Part shown: positions 9,188-17,735 of the stretch, piece by piece
How the letters are laid out: each line of letters opens with the position of its first letter
How positions within the stretch are numbered: the first letter of the stretch is position 1
Source of the DNA: Elusimicrobiota bacterium
GTDB taxonomy: Bacteria > Elusimicrobiota > Elusimicrobia > Elusimicrobiales > UBA9959
Direction of reading: 5' to 3'
NCBI GenBank assembly: GCA_003482905.1
Contig: DMXM01000016.1
Location: 1-55,715, forward strand
DNA: 55,715 nucleotides
Position numbers and translations under genes: made by a program
Notes under the pieces: model-generated
What the model saw: only the letters and a program-made list of their open reading frames with translations
Told to the model about the DNA's origin: nothing
Databases searched by the model: none

Positions 9188-9271
9188 CCGGCGCTTTTGC
9201 CGTTACTCCCCCGGCGCAGCAGCGCACCCCGCGGCAGCTCGCGGCGCAAAGTGTTCCGACGCGAGATCAAG

Positions 9272-10738
9272 ATGACCACAGCACCAGACATTCTCCTCAT
9301 AGTGCCCCCTTCAAGAACCTACACGCAGTGGCTTCCTTTCGGCCTCATGCATATCTCCTCCTACCTGACAGCGCAGGGAGAGGGCAACCAGATCATTGAT
9401 CATAAGGGCATCAGCGAGCGCGAGGCTTCCGAAAAAATACGCGTCAGACTCGCCGCGGAGAAACCGGCCTATATCGGCATCACCTGCATGGTCTCGGAAA
9501 TCGAGATGGTAAAGAACCTCTGCCTGCTTATCAGGAAGGAGACCCCCGGGTCAATAATAATAATAGGCGGCCCCCACCCCAGCAGCAGCCCGCGCCATTT
9601 CGCGGATTTTAACGTACAATTCGACTACCTGGTCATCGGCGAGGGAGAAAGGACCTTCCACGAGCTTATCCGCACACTGCGTACAGGCAAGTCCCCCGAT
9701 GATGTAGCCGGAGTGGCCTTCCTCCGGAGCGGGGAGCTGAAGATAACCGCGCCGCGCGAACTTATCGAGGACCTTGATACGCTGCCTTTCCCCGCCTACG
9801 ACCAAGTGGATATGGCGTATTACTGCCGTCCCAATGTCTGGACGATCAGGCCAGTCTATATTTCAAGCTTCAATATTTTCACCGTGCGCGGGTGCTGCTA
9901 CAGATGCAATTTCTGCGTAGAGCATACGGTGTTCGGCAGGACGGTGCGCAAGATGAGCCCCGAGCGGGTGGCGGACCATCTGGAATACGTTTTAAAGAAA
10001 TACCAGGTGGACGCCATTTACTTCATGGACGAACTTTTCACCCTTTCGGGGGAGCGCATCCGCAAGCTGTTCACACTTCTCCGTGAGCGCGGCGTGCGCA
10101 TACTTTTCGGCTGCCAGACGCGCGTGAACCTCCTGGACGAGGACCTGGCCAGATTCATGAAGGAGAACGGCTGCCTGCAGATAGATTTTGGCATAGAATC
10201 CGGCTCACCGAGGATGCTGGAAGCCATGAACAAGCAGACCACGGTGCAGCGGATAATGGAAACCGGTGAGATCTGTAAAAGGACAGGCATCCGGCACCTG
10301 GCCAACATGCTGGTGAACCTCCCCGGGGAAAACATGGAAGACGTGGAAGCGTCCCTGACCCTGGCGAAAAGGATGAATTACAACCTGATCTTATGGAACG
10401 TCTACCTGCCCTTCCCCGGCTCCGGCTTCGGAAAAAGCATGGACCTGGAAGACTTCAACACGATACTCCAGTATCCGTCGAAGCCGGCCATAGACCTCCT
10501 TGAAAGGAAATATAAATTCGGAAATTACAGCATGAGCATAGAGACCCTGCTGAACTATCTGCACAGCCATACCTTTCACCCCAAATACCTCAAACTCGCC
10601 TTTAACGCCTCTTACTGGAGGTCCATGTTCAGCGTTATGCGCTTTTTAATAGACCCACGCTATATCGGAGCGCTGTTGAGAAGCAGAAGAAAAAAGGAAT
10701 ATTTCACCAATCTTTTCAAACAAGTGACCGCAATGTAG
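9272..10738 (+). CDS. B12-binding-domain radical SAM protein
   Basis: 488 residues from the ATG at 9272; an upstream TTG at 9197 would add a Pro/Arg-rich tail unlike the family. Residues about 5-150 form a cobalamin-binding-like Rossmann domain (ILLIVPPSRTY, GLMHISSYL, IIIIGGPHPSS). Residues about 200-420 are the radical SAM barrel with the [4Fe-4S] ligands in GCCYRCNFC (CxxxCxxC), followed by YFMDELFT and IDFGIESGS. The class includes methylases and cyclases acting on unactivated carbons (BchE, hopanoid and phosphonate enzymes). The substrate is unknown; inside a glycan cluster, C-methylation or tailoring of a sugar or lipid carrier is a reasonable guess. It requires S-adenosylmethionine and probably cobalamin. 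Confidence 0.87.
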   Translation: MTTAPDILLIVPPSRTYTQWLPFGLMHISSYLTAQGEGNQIIDHKGISEREASEKIRVRLAAEKPAYIGITCMVSEIEMVKNLCLLIRKETPGSIIIIGGPHPSSSPRHFADFNVQFDYLVIGEGERTFHELIRTLRTGKSPDDVAGVAFLRSGELKITAPRELIEDLDTLPFPAYDQVDMAYYCRPNVWTIRPVYISSFNIFTVRGCCYRCNFCVEHTVFGRTVRKMSPERVADHLEYVLKKYQVDAIYFMDELFTLSGERIRKLFTLLRERGVRILFGCQTRVNLLDEDLARFMKENGCLQIDFGIESGSPRMLEAMNKQTTVQRIMETGEICKRTGIRHLANMLVNLPGENMEDVEASLTLAKRMNYNLILWNVYLPFPGSGFGKSMDLEDFNTILQYPSKPAIDLLERKYKFGNYSMSIETLLNYLHSHTFHPKYLKLAFNASYWRSMFSVMRFLIDPRYIGALLRSRRKKEYFTNLFKQVTAM

Positions 10739-10769
10739 CTCAACCGGCGGCCCGGCCTGGAAACACCGA

Positions 10770-11963
10770 ATGAAGATCTGCTTCGTAACCTCATCCTTCC
10801 CGAGAAAATACCCGGACCATATTGCGCCGTGGTTCAGACAGATCACGCTTGAATTCATTAAAAGAGGGCACAGCCTTTCGGTATTCGCGCCCGCCCACCT
10901 TGGCTGCCGCCAGGAGAGTTACGAGGGCGCGGAAGTCTGCCGGTTCCGTTACGCCCCGGCCCGGTGGGAGCGCCTTACGCACGAGGACTCTTCCCCGGCG
11001 CTGCTGGCCGGCTTTTTCTGGAAACTGGTCCTGGTCTCTTACGCCGTCTGCGGCTGCGCGCGGGCGGTCATATATTTCTCGCGGCGCCGCTTCGACGTGA
11101 TAGACGTGCACTGGCCCTTCCCGCAGGCCCTCTTCGGCATAATAGGCAAACTGCTCACCGGGGCTAAGCTGGTGTATCATTTCTACGCGTCGGAAATACT
11201 GCTCATCCAGAAGAATTTCTTCCTGCGCAAGGTCTTCGACCTCATGATGTTCTTCGCCGACGACATCATCGCCATTTCCGGCCCCACCAAAGACTGGGTG
11301 GAAACCATCATAAAGCCGGCCCTGCCGGTTAAGGTGGTTTATCTCGGCAACACCCTTCCCTACCCCGAAACCCCGCAGCCCCACTCGCCCGATTTCAGCG
11401 CTGAACCGCTCAGGCTGCTGTATGCCGGCAAACTGATAGAGCGGCTCGGGCCGCAATACCTGATAGAGGCCGCCCGCCTGCTTAAGGAAAAGGGCGTGGA
11501 TTTCCGCCTGGCCCTGGCCGGCAGCGGCTATATGCAGGAAGAGATTGCCGCCAGGATCAAGGCTTACGGCCTGGAGGGGTCCGTGGAGATGAAAGGGTTC
11601 ATCTACAAGGAACAGCTGGCGCAGGAATACGCCAAATGCCATGTTTTCATTTTCCCTTCGGTAGTGGACTCGCGAGGCGACACTACGGGCCTGGGCATGG
11701 CCGCCATGGACGCGCTTTTCTACGCCAGGCCGGTGGTCTCCTCGGAAGTGGGCGGGGTGGTGGACGTGGTACTGGAAGGCAAGACGGGCTATCTTGTGCC
11801 GCAGAAGGATCCCGAGGCGCTGGCTCGGAAAATAATCTGGGTGCGCGACAACTACCCCTTGGCCGCGGCCCTGGCCCTGAAAGGCCGCCAATACGCCCTG
11901 GATAATTTTTCCTGGGACGCGGTCGCCGACGGCATGCTCAAAGTGTTTTCAGGCGGGAAATAA
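10770..11963 (+). CDS. GT4-family glycosyltransferase
   Basis: 397 residues, GT-B fold. The N-terminal acceptor domain starts KICFVTSSFPRKYPDHIAPW; the C-terminal donor domain begins near LRLLYAGKLIERLGPQYLIE (about residue 215). EYAKCHVFIFPSVVDSRGDT leads into GLGMAAMDALFYARPVVSSE, the E-x7-E-like donor-binding region of GT4. It is predicted to be a cytoplasmic, membrane-associated retaining enzyme that extends a lipid-linked glycan from an NDP-sugar. Its stop overlaps the next start by one base (TAATG), so the two genes are translationally linked. Sugar and acceptor are unknown. Confidence 0.88.
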   Translation: MKICFVTSSFPRKYPDHIAPWFRQITLEFIKRGHSLSVFAPAHLGCRQESYEGAEVCRFRYAPARWERLTHEDSSPALLAGFFWKLVLVSYAVCGCARAVIYFSRRRFDVIDVHWPFPQALFGIIGKLLTGAKLVYHFYASEILLIQKNFFLRKVFDLMMFFADDIIAISGPTKDWVETIIKPALPVKVVYLGNTLPYPETPQPHSPDFSAEPLRLLYAGKLIERLGPQYLIEAARLLKEKGVDFRLALAGSGYMQEEIAARIKAYGLEGSVEMKGFIYKEQLAQEYAKCHVFIFPSVVDSRGDTTGLGMAAMDALFYARPVVSSEVGGVVDVVLEGKTGYLVPQKDPEALARKIIWVRDNYPLAAALALKGRQYALDNFSWDAVADGMLKVFSGGK

Positions 11964-13261
11964 TGCTTAAAACTGACGTTCTTATAATAGGCGGCGGCCT
12001 GGCGGGCCTGGCCGCGGCCAAAGCCCTGGAAGGAAAAAAAGACTATATCATAGCCGAGCGGGAGAACCGCCCCGGCGGGCTTGCCGCCACGGTAAAGAAG
12101 GGCGGTTTCCATTTCGACTATTCGGGCCACCTGCTGCATCTGCGCTGGCCCAGAACCTCCAAATTAATCCTGGACGCGCTCGCCGGCAACTGCCGCCGCA
12201 TCAAGCGCGACGCCCGCATCTACGCGCACAAAAGCTGGACCCCCTACCCTTTCCAGGCCAACCTCTCGGGCATGCCGGCCAAAGTGAAAGCGGAATGCGT
12301 CAGCGGCTTCCTTAAGGCCTACAATACCGGCGAGACCGGCCCCGGCGACGGCTCGGAAGTTTTCAGCCGCTGGACCAGGCGGGTTTTTGGCGGCGGGATA
12401 TCGCGCCATTTCATGCTGCCTTATAACGCCAAGCTCTGGCAGTACCCGCTGGAGCGGCTGACCACCGAGTGGTGCGCGCCTTTCGTCCCCATGCCCAGGC
12501 CGGAAGAAGTTATAGAAGGCGCCTACGGCAAAAAGTCGGAAGGGCTGGGCTACAATACCGTTTTCCATTACCCAAAACGCGGGGGCATAGGCGCCCTGGC
12601 CAATGCCCTGGCCATGAAGTCCGGCGGCCTGCGGCTGGGCCTGCAGGTGGAAAGCGTTAACATAAAAGAGGGCGTGGCCAATGTGCGCCACTTCGGGCCT
12701 ATACATTTCAAGCGTCTTATAAACACCTCTCCCCTTAACGACTTTGTCGCCATGACTGAGGACGCCCCGGCCGCGGTTAAACGCGCGGCGGCCAGGCTGC
12801 GCCACAACACCGTTTACGTGCTAAACCTTGGGGCGCGCGGCGTCCGCCAGGATATGCACTGGGGTTATTTCCCGGGGCCGGAGTTCCCTTTCTACCGGGC
12901 GGGCCTCGCTTCCAATTTCTCCAAGGAACTGACGCCGGACGGCTGCGCCTCTTTCTACATAGAACTGGCCACCGCCGGCGCCGCGCTGGACCTGGCCTCC
13001 GCCGAGACCGCCGTTATAAAGGGCCTCAAGGCCTGCGGCCTGCTCCAGCGCGCTTCGCAGGTGGTCGAGAAGCTCTGGCTTAAGATCCCCTGCGCCTACG
13101 TTATATACAACCGCGAAAGGGCCGAGGCCCTGCCGGTGATAAACGCCTGGCTGAAATCCAAAAAGACCCAGAGCATAGGCCGCTACGGCGCCTGGAAATA
13201 CTCCTTTATGGAAGAAAGCGTGAAAGAAGGCCTTGAAGCCGCCGCCCGCCTGATGAAGTAG
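11963..13261 (+). CDS. FAD-dependent oxidoreductase, UDP-galactopyranose-mutase/amine-oxidase-like
   Basis: 432 residues. The N-terminal dinucleotide-binding motif is IIGGGLAGLAAAKALE (residues 7-22), with Glu near residue 36 for the ribose and RPGGLAATVKKGGFHFDYSG, the NAD_binding_8 extension. The middle has HFMLPYNAKLWQYPLERLTT, as in UDP-galactopyranose mutases and related phytoene-desaturase-like flavoproteins. The C-terminus contains AYVIYNRERAEALPVI and GRYGAWKYSFMEESV, the usual FAD-closing segment. Location after a GT4 in a glycan cluster favours a sugar-nucleotide mutase or oxidoreductase (UDP-galactofuranose supply) over protoporphyrinogen oxidase, but identity to either is not proven. 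It is predicted cytoplasmic. Confidence 0.8.
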   Translation: MLKTDVLIIGGGLAGLAAAKALEGKKDYIIAERENRPGGLAATVKKGGFHFDYSGHLLHLRWPRTSKLILDALAGNCRRIKRDARIYAHKSWTPYPFQANLSGMPAKVKAECVSGFLKAYNTGETGPGDGSEVFSRWTRRVFGGGISRHFMLPYNAKLWQYPLERLTTEWCAPFVPMPRPEEVIEGAYGKKSEGLGYNTVFHYPKRGGIGALANALAMKSGGLRLGLQVESVNIKEGVANVRHFGPIHFKRLINTSPLNDFVAMTEDAPAAVKRAAARLRHNTVYVLNLGARGVRQDMHWGYFPGPEFPFYRAGLASNFSKELTPDGCASFYIELATAGAALDLASAETAVIKGLKACGLLQRASQVVEKLWLKIPCAYVIYNRERAEALPVINAWLKSKKTQSIGRYGAWKYSFMEESVKEGLEAAARLMK

Positions 13262-13267
13262 CGATCA

Positions 13268-14131
13268 ATGGTAAATTTTCTTGCCGCAAAAAAAGGCAGC
13301 GGGTATCCGCTTGGCGGACGAGAGCTGACGGTACTGGCCGGCTTCTTGTTTTTCCTGGCGCTGGTCTGCGCGGCCTATGTCCTCTGGCTGCCGGACGTCT
13401 CCGAATTCAAATACAAGAACCCGGCTGAAACCTCCTTTATGCGCATAAAGGAGCTGCAGGCCAGGGCGCAGGGCAAAAAACTCTCCCGCAGCATGATCTG
13501 GACGCCCTGGGACGGCATTTCAGAGAATTTAAAACACGCCGTGCTGGTGGCCGAGGACGACGGTTTCTACAGCCATAAAGGCGTGGATTGGAACAGCACC
13601 AGGAAGGCCCTGGAAACCGACTGGAAGAAGAAGCGCTTCGCCAAGGGCGGCAGCACCATAACCCAGCAGGTGGCGCGCAACCTCTACCTGTCCCCCTCAA
13701 AGAACCCACTGCGCAAGATAAAAGAAATAATCATAGCCCGCCGCCTGGAGCGGGTACTCGGCAAGCGGCGCATCTTCGAGATCTACCTGAATATAGCGGA
13801 ATGGGGTAAGGGAATTTACGGGGCCGAGGCCGCCGCGCGGGCCTACTTCGGCCACGGCGCCGCCGACCTGACCCCCGAGGAGGCCGCCGCGCTGGCGGCC
13901 GCGCTGCCCAGCCCGCGCCGCTACAACCCCACCGGCGGCACCCGCTTTATGGAGCGCCAGAAAAGCCGCATAGTGGCCCGCATGCGCGCCTCCGGCTACC
14001 TGCCGGAGGAGATCGAGGATGAAAATTTAGAAGAGTCCTTCGAAATTGCCAGTTCCACCGACATAGCCGTCAGCACCGCGCCGGCGAGCGACGCGCCAAC
14101 CGGGCTCACATTACCTATTTCCGGGGAATAG
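13268..14131 (+). CDS. mtgA: Monofunctional peptidoglycan glycosyltransferase (GT51)
   Basis: 287 residues. One N-terminal membrane anchor (residues about 23-42) precedes the GT51 lysozyme-like domain: VAEDDGFYSHKGVDW (catalytic Glu in the EDDGF motif), KGGSTITQQVARNLYLSP, KIKEIIIARRLE, KRRIFEIYLNIAEWGKGIYG and AAALAAALPSPRRYNP. There is no transpeptidase domain, so it is the monofunctional MtgA type: it polymerises lipid II into glycan strands at the outer face of the inner membrane. The C-terminal about 45 residues are a low-complexity Ser/Thr/Ala tail. It starts 6 nt after the flavoprotein gene and ends convergently with dapA, overlapping it by 17 bases. The placement links envelope glycan genes to cell-wall synthesis. 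Confidence 0.93.
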   Translation: MVNFLAAKKGSGYPLGGRELTVLAGFLFFLALVCAAYVLWLPDVSEFKYKNPAETSFMRIKELQARAQGKKLSRSMIWTPWDGISENLKHAVLVAEDDGFYSHKGVDWNSTRKALETDWKKKRFAKGGSTITQQVARNLYLSPSKNPLRKIKEIIIARRLERVLGKRRIFEIYLNIAEWGKGIYGAEAAARAYFGHGAADLTPEEAAALAAALPSPRRYNPTGGTRFMERQKSRIVARMRASGYLPEEIEDENLEESFEIASSTDIAVSTAPASDAPTGLTLPISGE

Positions 14132-15008
14132 GCAATATCCCCTTTGTCAGAACTGCTTTCAGGGGGGGGCGCAGCGCGGGCGAAAGCGGGGTGAGCGGCA
14201 GGCGCGGTTCGGGGCGGCAGAGGCCAAGCAGGGACACTGCGTATTTGACGGGGATTGGGTTGGTCTCCAGGAAAAGCCGCTTGATAAGCGGGAATAATTT
14301 GTGGTGTATGCGCCGCGCGCCGGCGGCGTCGCCTTTCAGGAACAGGCCGCACATCTTCGCCGTTTGCGCCGGGGCCACGTTGGCCACCACCGAAATGACG
14401 CCCCGCGCGCCCACCGCCATCATCGGCAGCGTCAGCGAATCGTCGCCGCTCATTACGGCAAAACCATCATCCACCCCGTTTATTATCTCGCTGGCCTGGT
14501 CGATATTACCGGAAGCCTCTTTGATACCGACTATACTGGAGAACTTCCTCCGCAGGCCCAGCACCGTGGCCGGCAGCATGTTTACTCCGGTGCGGCCCGG
14601 GATATTATAGAGGATAATAGGCAGGCGGCTGGCCCTGGCCAATGCCGCAAAATGGGCCGCCATCCCGCCCTGCGTCGGTTTATTGTAGTAAGGCACTATG
14701 GCCAGCAGGCCGTCCACACCCAGGGCGGAGACTTTCTTCACCATCTCCACCGACTTCCCGGTGGAATTGGTGCCCACGCCCGGCACCACCGGCACTTTCC
14801 CTTTAGCCGCGGCCACCACGGTTTTGATCACTTCCAGGTACTCTTCCGTAGAAAGCGTGGCGGCCTCCCCGGTGGAACCGCAAGGCACCAGGCCGTCGAT
14901 GCCGTTCTCGATCTGAAATTTGACTATTTTTCTCAGCGCTTCAAAGTCCACCTTGCCGTTCCGGAACGGCGTAACTATGGCGGTGTAAGCCCCTTTAATT
15001 ATCAGCAT
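14115..15008 (-). CDS. dapA: 4-hydroxy-tetrahydrodipicolinate synthase
   Basis: 297 residues. The class I aldolase barrel has GAYTAIVTPF at the start, PCGSTGEAATLS, the catalytic Tyr in LYNIPGRTGVN and the Schiff-base Lys in GIKEASGN. The enzyme condenses pyruvate with L-aspartate semialdehyde, the first committed step to diaminopimelate and lysine. The C-terminal tail (PEPRLPLTPLSPALRPP) is Pro-rich and somewhat longer than usual. The start overlaps the end of dapF by 7 bases, so both diaminopimelate genes are co-translated. The 3' end overlaps convergent mtgA by 17 bases, leaving no room for a separate terminator. Confidence 0.95.
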   Translation of the reverse strand: MLIIKGAYTAIVTPFRNGKVDFEALRKIVKFQIENGIDGLVPCGSTGEAATLSTEEYLEVIKTVVAAAKGKVPVVPGVGTNSTGKSVEMVKKVSALGVDGLLAIVPYYNKPTQGGMAAHFAALARASRLPIILYNIPGRTGVNMLPATVLGLRRKFSSIVGIKEASGNIDQASEIINGVDDGFAVMSGDDSLTLPMMAVGARGVISVVANVAPAQTAKMCGLFLKGDAAGARRIHHKLFPLIKRLFLETNPIPVKYAVSLLGLCRPEPRLPLTPLSPALRPPLKAVLTKGILPIPRK

Positions 15009-15799
15009 TTTATCTCTCCCTCGAATACTATTTGCGCCGGGCCCTGAATATATATGTCCGTGGCGCCGGCGCCGGCGGGGCGGTACCAGACGCGGAAATT
15101 CTCGCCGCTTCTGGAGACAAGAGCGACCGGCGATTTTAAGCCCAGGGCCAGACCCAGCGCCACGGCGCTGGCGGTTATGCCGGTGCCGCAGGCCAGCGTT
15201 TCCCCCTCCACCCCGCGCTCGTAAGTGCGCACATGTAATTTGCCGGCGCGCATTTGGACAAAATCCACGTTGGCGCCTTCCGGGCCGAAGGCCTTGTGAA
15301 AGCGAAGGAACTTGCCAAGCCCCGCGACGTCCAGCCGCTCCAGGTCGTCCACCGGCGCCACCGCGTGCGGCACCCCTGTAGCGAGCAAATGCACGTACTT
15401 CACCGGTTTGGACCAGGCCCCGCCATGCCGCAGCGAAACCCCGGCCACGTCCGGCATGCGCATTTTTACGCTCTCCCTGGCCATTATTTCAACAGGCAGA
15501 TCGCCGCCGGCGGTCTTGAGCGTGAATTTTTTACTTTTCATAAGCCCGGCGGCATATGCCCACCAGGCCGCGCAGCGCGAGCCGTTGCCGCAGAAGGCCT
15601 CCGAACCGTCGGAGTTGAAATGGCGCATGGAGACCGCGCCCTTTCCCGCCCGGTTAACGTAGATCAGCCCGTCGGCGCCCACGCCTGTCTTAGCCGCGCA
15701 AAACCCGGCGGCCATGTTTTTCAGCGCCGCGGTCTTAAAGCGGCCGCCGGTTATAAGGACAAAGTCGTTGCCGGCCCCGGACATTTTCCAGAACTTCAG
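15002..15799 (-). CDS. dapF: Diaminopimelate epimerase, probable CTG start
   Basis: 265 residues if translation begins at CTG 15799. The first in-frame ATG (15784) would give MSGAGNDFVLI and cut off the family's nearly invariant opening; from CTG the protein reads MKFWKMSGAGNDF, the classic DapF N-terminus. A GGAGGG site (15812-15817) lies 12 nt before the CTG, and the CTG overlaps the upstream stop as CTGA. The two catalytic cysteines are present, in SEAFCGNGSRC and LACGTGITAS. The enzyme converts LL- to meso-diaminopimelate for peptidoglycan and lysine. It is co-translated with dapA downstream (7-base overlap) and the TPR gene upstream. Confidence 0.92.
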   Translation of the reverse strand: MKFWKMSGAGNDFVLITGGRFKTAALKNMAAGFCAAKTGVGADGLIYVNRAGKGAVSMRHFNSDGSEAFCGNGSRCAAWWAYAAGLMKSKKFTLKTAGGDLPVEIMARESVKMRMPDVAGVSLRHGGAWSKPVKYVHLLATGVPHAVAPVDDLERLDVAGLGKFLRFHKAFGPEGANVDFVQMRAGKLHVRTYERGVEGETLACGTGITASAVALGLALGLKSPVALVSRSGENFRVWYRPAGAGATDIYIQGPAQIVFEGEIKC

Positions 15800-16773
15800 T
15801 TTTTGTATAGACCCTCCACCGCGACGGAGGAGCCCGAGAGGAATGAGGCGGCGAGACCGGCGGTAAAGGGCCCGCCGCCGCGGGCCGTATTAAAATAGGC
15901 CCTGGCCTCGGTTTTCATACCCAGCAGATAGAGCGCCATGCCTTTGACAGAGGCGGCCAAAGCGTCGTTTTTATCCGCGGCCAGTTCGGCGTCCGCGGCC
16001 TCTATGGCGCGCTTAGGCAAGCCGGCCAGCAGCAGATAAAGAGCCCGCTCAAGGCGCAGTTGCCTGGACGGCTCCAGGCGTATGGCGGACTCTATCAGGG
16101 GCAGGGCCTTGTAATATTCCCCCTGCCCGGCCATAGCGCGGGCCTGCACAAGGCTCCAGTACGCGACCGCAGGTTCGGCCTCGGCGCCTTTGCCGGCTAT
16201 AAAGAGCGCCTCGGGCCAGTCGCTCTTCTTGAGCATCCAGGCGGCGTATTCCCGCAGCGCCGCCCGGTCCGAGAAATCCTGCAGCACCACGGCCAGGGAG
16301 TAGAACACTTTGGCTTTGGCGTAAAAACCCAGCGCGGCGTAGGCGCGCGCCAGCCCCAGGTTGGCCGCCGCGTCGTCGGACTTGATCTCCAGAACCTTAA
16401 GGAACAGCGGCACGGCGTCGGAATTAAAACCGGCCTGGTTGTAAACAAAGGCCAGACGCGAGGCAAAAAACATATTTCCCGGGTAAAGTCCAAGCGCCAG
16501 TTTGTAAATGCTTATGGCCTTGTCGGCCGCCCCGCCGCGCTCATAACACCTGCCCACGTAGCCATAGGCCTCCTCGCGCAGCCGGGCCGGCGGTTTCTCG
16601 CCAAGGAAAATAGAAAAGTTTTCAATTACGGACTCGCAGTCGCCCCGCTCGAAAGAGGCGCTCATCTCCGCAAGCCTCCCTGCTGCTTTTTTATCGAAAG
16701 TCCCGCCAAACACAAAAGCCTGCGCCGGGGCGGCCAGGGCAGGGACCAGCAGGAATAGCGGCATGAGCCTCAT
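15796..16773 (-). CDS. Exported tetratricopeptide-repeat protein
   Basis: 325 residues with a signal peptide (MRLMPLFLLVPALAAPAQA, cleavage after AQA). At least six TPR-like helical pairs follow: AYGYVGRCYERGGAADKAIS, LAFVYNQAGFNSDAVPLFLK, LGLARAYAALGFYAKAKVFY, AYWSLVQARAMAGQGEYYKA and others. TPR solenoids bind partner proteins, so a periplasmic or outer-membrane-associated adaptor is likely. The start overlaps the end of the patatin gene as ATGA, and the stop overlaps the dapF CTG start. No enzymatic motif is visible. It may serve assembly of the neighbouring envelope proteins (inference). Confidence 0.85.
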   Translation of the reverse strand: MRLMPLFLLVPALAAPAQAFVFGGTFDKKAAGRLAEMSASFERGDCESVIENFSIFLGEKPPARLREEAYGYVGRCYERGGAADKAISIYKLALGLYPGNMFFASRLAFVYNQAGFNSDAVPLFLKVLEIKSDDAAANLGLARAYAALGFYAKAKVFYSLAVVLQDFSDRAALREYAAWMLKKSDWPEALFIAGKGAEAEPAVAYWSLVQARAMAGQGEYYKALPLIESAIRLEPSRQLRLERALYLLLAGLPKRAIEAADAELAADKNDALAASVKGMALYLLGMKTEARAYFNTARGGGPFTAGLAASFLSGSSVAVEGLYKN

Positions 16774-17723
16774 AACTTCTCCACAATGCGGGGGGCGGAG
16801 AATATCAGGTAGGCTTGCTTGGCGGCCTCCACGCGGCGCGAGGCCTCCACCAGGCCGGTTTCCCCGGCTTCCATACAGCGGTCAAAGTCAGCCACGGAAA
16901 TATCCCCGACTTCCGGCTTTATCACAAAATTGGCGTTCTTCTCCGCCTCGCGCGCCAGCAGCGAGCCGCGTATGTCTATGACCTGCAGCAGCGACATCAG
17001 CACGCTGTCCGGCATCTTGCTGGGCGCGCTTCCGGTAACGCTGGCCAGCACCCAATCGGCGCCGAGCCCGCGGGCGGCCTCTACGGGGATAAAGTCGACC
17101 ACACCGCCGTCCACCAGGTAGCGATGACGGTACTGGACAGGCGCAAAAATACCCGGCAGGTTAACGCTGGCGCGCACCGCCATAGCCAGCGGGCCGTCTG
17201 TAAAAACTATTTTCTCTCCCGTGCGAAGGTCCATGGCCGTGCAGGCGAAGGGCCTCTTAAGTTTTTCAAATGTCAGCGTGCCCAGGCGCCCTTCAATGAA
17301 CCGGGTTATATAGGTGGGAGTTATCAGTTTGTCGGTTATCAGCAGGCGGAGCATCTTTATGCTTTTAAAGTCGCTGGACACTTTAAAACTGGCGGCATTC
17401 CTCCCAAAGCCCCAGATCTCGTCCACAGGTTGGCCGGAGGCGTAAAGGGCGCCTATCACAGAACCCATGGAAGTGCCGGAAACGTAATCCACAGGAAAAC
17501 CTGCGTACTCCAGCGCCTCCAGAACGCCGGTATGCGCGAAACCGCGGGCGCCGCCGCCCGACAGCGCCAGGCCGACCGAAGGGCGGGCGGAAATTTTAGC
17601 CGAAGCCGCCCGCGTCCACAGCGCGTCGCGCAGAATGTCGTCGTCGCTCTGTTGGGCAAAAAGAAGGGCCGGCCCCTGAGCCAGCGCCAGTGCAAGAGTT
17701 AATATGCCTAACGGAAGTTTCAT
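16770..17723 (-). CDS. Exported patatin-like phospholipase
   Basis: 317 residues with a signal peptide (LGILTLALALAQGPALLFAQ). The patatin fold is complete: oxyanion-hole loop LSGGGARGFAH (residues 54-64), nucleophile elbow SGTSMGS with Ser85, and the catalytic Asp in LVDGGVVDFIP. It is therefore a Ser-Asp dyad lipid acyl hydrolase, bacterial RssA/YlbK type but exported. No POTRA or barrel domain follows, so it is not a type Vd autotransporter. It lies between a TolC-like gene (12-nt gap) and the TPR gene (ATGA overlap) and probably acts on phospholipids or lipoproteins in the periplasm or at the outer membrane. Confidence 0.9.
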   Translation of the reverse strand: MKLPLGILTLALALAQGPALLFAQQSDDDILRDALWTRAASAKISARPSVGLALSGGGARGFAHTGVLEALEYAGFPVDYVSGTSMGSVIGALYASGQPVDEIWGFGRNAASFKVSSDFKSIKMLRLLITDKLITPTYITRFIEGRLGTLTFEKLKRPFACTAMDLRTGEKIVFTDGPLAMAVRASVNLPGIFAPVQYRHRYLVDGGVVDFIPVEAARGLGADWVLASVTGSAPSKMPDSVLMSLLQVIDIRGSLLAREAEKNANFVIKPEVGDISVADFDRCMEAGETGLVEASRRVEAAKQAYLIFSAPRIVEKL

Positions 17724-17735
17724 TAAATGGGGACT

